A stretch of DNA of 64,000 nt, taken from an uncultured Clostridia bacterium (GTDB taxonomy: Bacteria; Bacillota; Clostridia; TANB77; CAG-508). Positions 61,357 through 64,000 of this stretch are shown here, piece by piece. The notes beneath the pieces were generated by a model. That model was not told where the DNA came from, did no database searches, and saw nothing but the letters and a program-made list of their open reading frames with translations. Position numbers and translations under genes: made by a program. Where the stretch lies: contig CAPYID010000004.1 of the NCBI GenBank assembly GCA_948739805.1, forward strand, positions 1 to 64,000, read 5' to 3'. The first letter of the stretch is position 1, and each line of letters opens with the position of its first letter.

Positions 61357-64000
61357 TTATTTTATTTTTTCTAGTCCTATTATTACTGATTTTATTTGTG
61401 CAATATCAGTTACTGTAATTTCTCCATCATAATTCATGTCTGCTGCCTTTAATTCTGCTCCTGTTAATAATTCTTTTTCGATATAGTGTAGTTTTACTTT
61501 TGCTAAGTCTGTAATTGTAATCTCTCCATCTCCATTTATGTCTCCTGTTACTACTAATGTATATTCTATGTCTCCTACTTTTAATTTTGTACCTGTTTTT
61601 ATAATACTACTATCTTTTAATGGCTTTCCATCTTTATCCATAAATGTTAGTTCTTGGTCAGTTTCTACATTCTTCTTGAAAGTACTGATTGTTGTTTTTT
61701 GTGTAATCTTTGAAATGTAGTCTTCTTCTATTTTATAGATTTCTGATGTAATTCCTTCTTCTGAATCATCTGGTTCTTCATCTTTATTTATCCAGTCGAC
61801 TTTGGCAACTGCTGTTGCTTTGTTTCCTGCAAGGTCTTCAAATTCAAATGTAAATTCTCCATTTTCTGTAAATATATATTCTCTACTAGTTCCATTGTTT
61901 GTAACTATTATTTGTTCACTTTCATTTACTAGTTTTGCTACTACTTTGTTTGCAGGTTCTTTTGTACTATAGCTAATTTCTGCTGTTGGTGCAGTTTTAT
62001 CTATCCAGCTTACTTTTGCTTTGTGTTTTTTTACATCCCAATTATTACTGTCTGAAGAATCTTTATATTCAAATTCAAATTCTCCATTTTCTGTAAATGT
62101 GTATTGTTTGCTTTTGTTGTTATTAACCATTTCAACTTCTACAGTTTTACCTTCTGTATCAATTATATATGGCTTAATAGTTGCTATAACATCTGTATTG
62201 GTTAATTTTGTAATATTATATGTAATATCACTTGCTATAATTGTTGTATCATTTTCTATATAATCTGCTTTTATGCTTTTATATGCTATATTACTTGCTT
62301 TATCAAGCATTTTAAATTCATATTCTCCACTTTCTTCAAATGTATATTCTAATGGATTTGTCATGGCTTGTTGTAATTGTCTTAAAGTTTCTTTTTCTGA
62401 ATCAGTTATTGTTACACTATTACCTTCATTATCAAAGTATTCTTCTCCACTAACTGCTCCATTTTCCATTGTTGTTACATAATTTCCAACTGAAGAAACT
62501 TTACCTGTTGTATTTTTATATGTGATTTTTTTGATAACTCCATTTTCATCTACCTCAACTACTTTAAATACATTGTTTGATGAATCTAAATATGAGATAT
62601 TTTTAACTTTTCCATTTTCAACTTCAATAAAGTTTATCTTTTTATTGTCTTTATCTAATAAGTATACATCTTCGCTAATTCCATCTAATAAAATAACTAA
62701 TTTTTTATGGTCATCTATATCATAATCTATATCTGCTGATGGAATGTCTTTATCTATCCAATTTACTTTTGCTACAGCTGAACCTGTATTTCCTTTTTCG
62801 TCTTCAAATTCAAATGTAAATTCTCCATTTTCAGTAAATATATATGTGTCTTTTCCATCATTGTTTGTAATTGTTATTTTGGTACTTGGATTTACAAGTC
62901 TCGCTACTACTCTTCCACTTGTTGGTTCTGTAGTGCTATATGCAATTCCTGCTGTAGGATGAGGATTTTTTGTTATGTCTTGAAAGAAGTTAAATGCTCT
63001 TGCAGTAAACCAATTACCATTAGAGGCACGGTCTGCTACTATTTTGACATATTGAACTTCTTTTTGTTGTTCTATTTCAAAACTTTTTGTGTTTTTAATA
63101 GCATCTTCATTTGTATTTGCTTGGTTAGTATATGTTAGATTTTTTAGATTTTTTAGTTCTTCCCAATTTTCTCCATCCATGCTACCATAAATAGTACCAT
63201 CTAAGATTTTTCCATTTCCTCCACCACCAGGTACATATTCTACTGCTGATAGATAAACTGATTGATCTAATTTAATAATAATGTAACGTTCTGTGTCTGA
63301 TCCATTCCATGCTGAGTGCCAATTAGTATTATAGTTTGCATCTATGGCATTTCTTGCATGTCTTCCTTGAGCAGTAGCTTCACTAGAAACTCCCTCTATT
63401 GTTAAGTGAGATACTGGTATATATTTTCTTGTTTCTGGTTGATTGTCTTTAGTAAAATTATATGTTGCTACTGGACTTGTTAATTGTGTTCCTGTTGCAC
63501 TTTGTCTTATTTGTATAGTTTTATCTCCTGTTAAATCTGGAGAACTTACACTATATAAAGTCCATTTATCTTTTTCTGAATAACGCCATTCAATACCTAA
63601 GTTAACTCCTACTATACGATTTTCTAAGTCACTAGCAAATAAGGTTGCTGGAATTGCTCCTTCTGTAATGTCTATTTTATATAGGTTTTCTTCATCATAG
63701 TTTACTCCAACTATATGAACATATATATCATTTTCAGCTGTAATACTACTTATTTGTTGTGGTGTTAACTGTAATTTATGTTCTTCTTCTGCAGTAAATG
63801 AAACTTCGTTCCAAGTTTGTTTTCCGTCTAAGCTATAATCCCAACGAACTCCATTTCCATCAAAACGACTTGATAATACAATTTTTCCTGCATCTGCTCC
63901 ATCGAATGAAAATGTAGCAATTGTTTTATCTAGCTTTCCTAATAGATAGTTTGCTTCTGTTCTTGTAACTGATGGTTGAAGTACTTCAGTTGAAGTATTA
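61357..64000 (-). CDS. Very large surface protein, C-terminal part: F5/8-type domains, Ig-like repeats, dockerin
   Basis: Open frame of about 880 codons running off the window's right edge; no start is visible. An internal ATG at 63180 is not the start, because the same frame continues upstream without a stop. It shows discoidin/F5-8-like segments (NYNTNWHSAWNG, RYIIIKLDQSVYLSAVEYVP, GTIYGSMDGENWEEL), four Ig-like repeats each containing FTENGEF(T/E)FE and separated by W-I-(D/N)-K blocks, and a C-terminal dockerin pair (GDINGDGEITITDLAKVKLH and NYDGEITVTDIAQIKS). Probably a secreted carbohydrate-binding or carbohydrate-active surface protein; any catalytic domain lies outside the window. Confidence 0.88.
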   Translation of the reverse strand, partial: NTSTEVLQPSVTRTEANYLLGKLDKTIATFSFDGADAGKIVLSSRFDGNGVRWDYSLDGKQTWNEVSFTAEEEHKLQLTPQQISSITAENDIYVHIVGVNYDEENLYKIDITEGAIPATLFASDLENRIVGVNLGIEWRYSEKDKWTLYSVSSPDLTGDKTIQIRQSATGTQLTSPVATYNFTKDNQPETRKYIPVSHLTIEGVSSEATAQGRHARNAIDANYNTNWHSAWNGSDTERYIIIKLDQSVYLSAVEYVPGGGGNGKILDGTIYGSMDGENWEELKNLKNLTYTNQANTNEDAIKNTKSFEIEQQKEVQYVKIVADRASNGNWFTARAFNFFQDITKNPHPTAGIAYSTTEPTSGRVVARLVNPSTKITITNNDGKDTYIFTENGEFTFEFEDEKGNTGSAVAKVNWIDKDIPSADIDYDIDDHKKLVILLDGISEDVYLLDKDNKKINFIEVENGKVKNISYLDSSNNVFKVVEVDENGVIKKITYKNTTGKVSSVGNYVTTMENGAVSGEEYFDNEGNSVTITDSEKETLRQLQQAMTNPLEYTFEESGEYEFKMLDKASNIAYKSIKADYIENDTTIIASDITYNITKLTNTDVIATIKPYIIDTEGKTVEVEMVNNNKSKQYTFTENGEFEFEYKDSSDSNNWDVKKHKAKVSWIDKTAPTAEISYSTKEPANKVVAKLVNESEQIIVTNNGTSREYIFTENGEFTFEFEDLAGNKATAVAKVDWINKDEEPDDSEEGITSEIYKIEEDYISKITQKTTISTFKKNVETDQELTFMDKDGKPLKDSSIIKTGTKLKVGDIEYTLVVTGDINGDGEITITDLAKVKLHYIEKELLTGAELKAADMNYDGEITVTDIAQIKSVIIGLEKIK

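Overview
The window looks like chromosome of a low-GC, spore-forming Firmicute of the class Clostridia, probably a gut commensal. I infer this from the very AT-rich sequence, a complete spoIIIA operon, spoIVA, a BclA-like collagen protein, a CIRCE-controlled groESL pair, and a clostridial type II fatty acid synthesis (FAS II) cluster. Nearly all genes lie on the minus strand. The exceptions are a 100-codon gene inside the FAS cluster, spoIVA, and a sodC/D-lactate dehydrogenase pair. No rRNA, tRNA or CRISPR array was seen.

Layout. 1-2440: remnant of a mobilisable element, with a truncated MOBP relaxase, mobC, an oriT-like inverted repeat, tnpV and a secreted cargo gene broken by an in-frame TAG. 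It ends in a short coding remnant resembling the 3' end of rlmD/rumA, a known insertion site. 2439-19743: acpP, fabI, accA, accD, accC, fabZ, accB, fabF, fabG, fabD, birA, two acyl-CoA synthetase paralogues, a MATE transporter fused to a cytidylate-kinase-like domain, alr and a VanG-like ddl. 19839-38366: cell-surface and housekeeping genes (GH25 lysozyme, zinc-binding protein, two zinc-ribbon/PH proteins, groESL, a transglutaminase-like protein with a small peptide gene, proS, scpB, an LPXTG protein, a cadherin-like surface protein, a GH73 autolysin with dockerin repeats, alpha-glucan phosphorylase). 38523-44017: spoIIIAA-AH. 44296-52153: radical SAM activase, rpsF-ssb-rpsR, an AAA ATPase, mutS and a GH144-like glucanase. 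52335-56016: spoIVA, the collagen-like spore-surface protein and its likely glycosyltransferase. 56155-64000: Ca2+ P-type ATPase, ArsC/Spx-like protein, a broken HD hydrolase, sodC, D-lactate dehydrogenase, and the C-terminal part of a very large F5/8-type and dockerin surface protein cut by the window end.

Two themes stand out. First, fabF and spoIIIAB are each broken by one extra C directly after a Phe codon. In both cases this creates an in-frame CGG codon, and dropping that one base restores the full conserved C-terminus. By eye I found only two other in-frame CGG codons in the window, both in small hypothetical genes. This raises +1 frameshifting at CGG as an alternative to sequencing error. 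Second, intergenic gaps inside operons are full of small palindromic repeats of several families; one family (arm ending CCCCTACA) has the same orientation relative to transcription in every copy.
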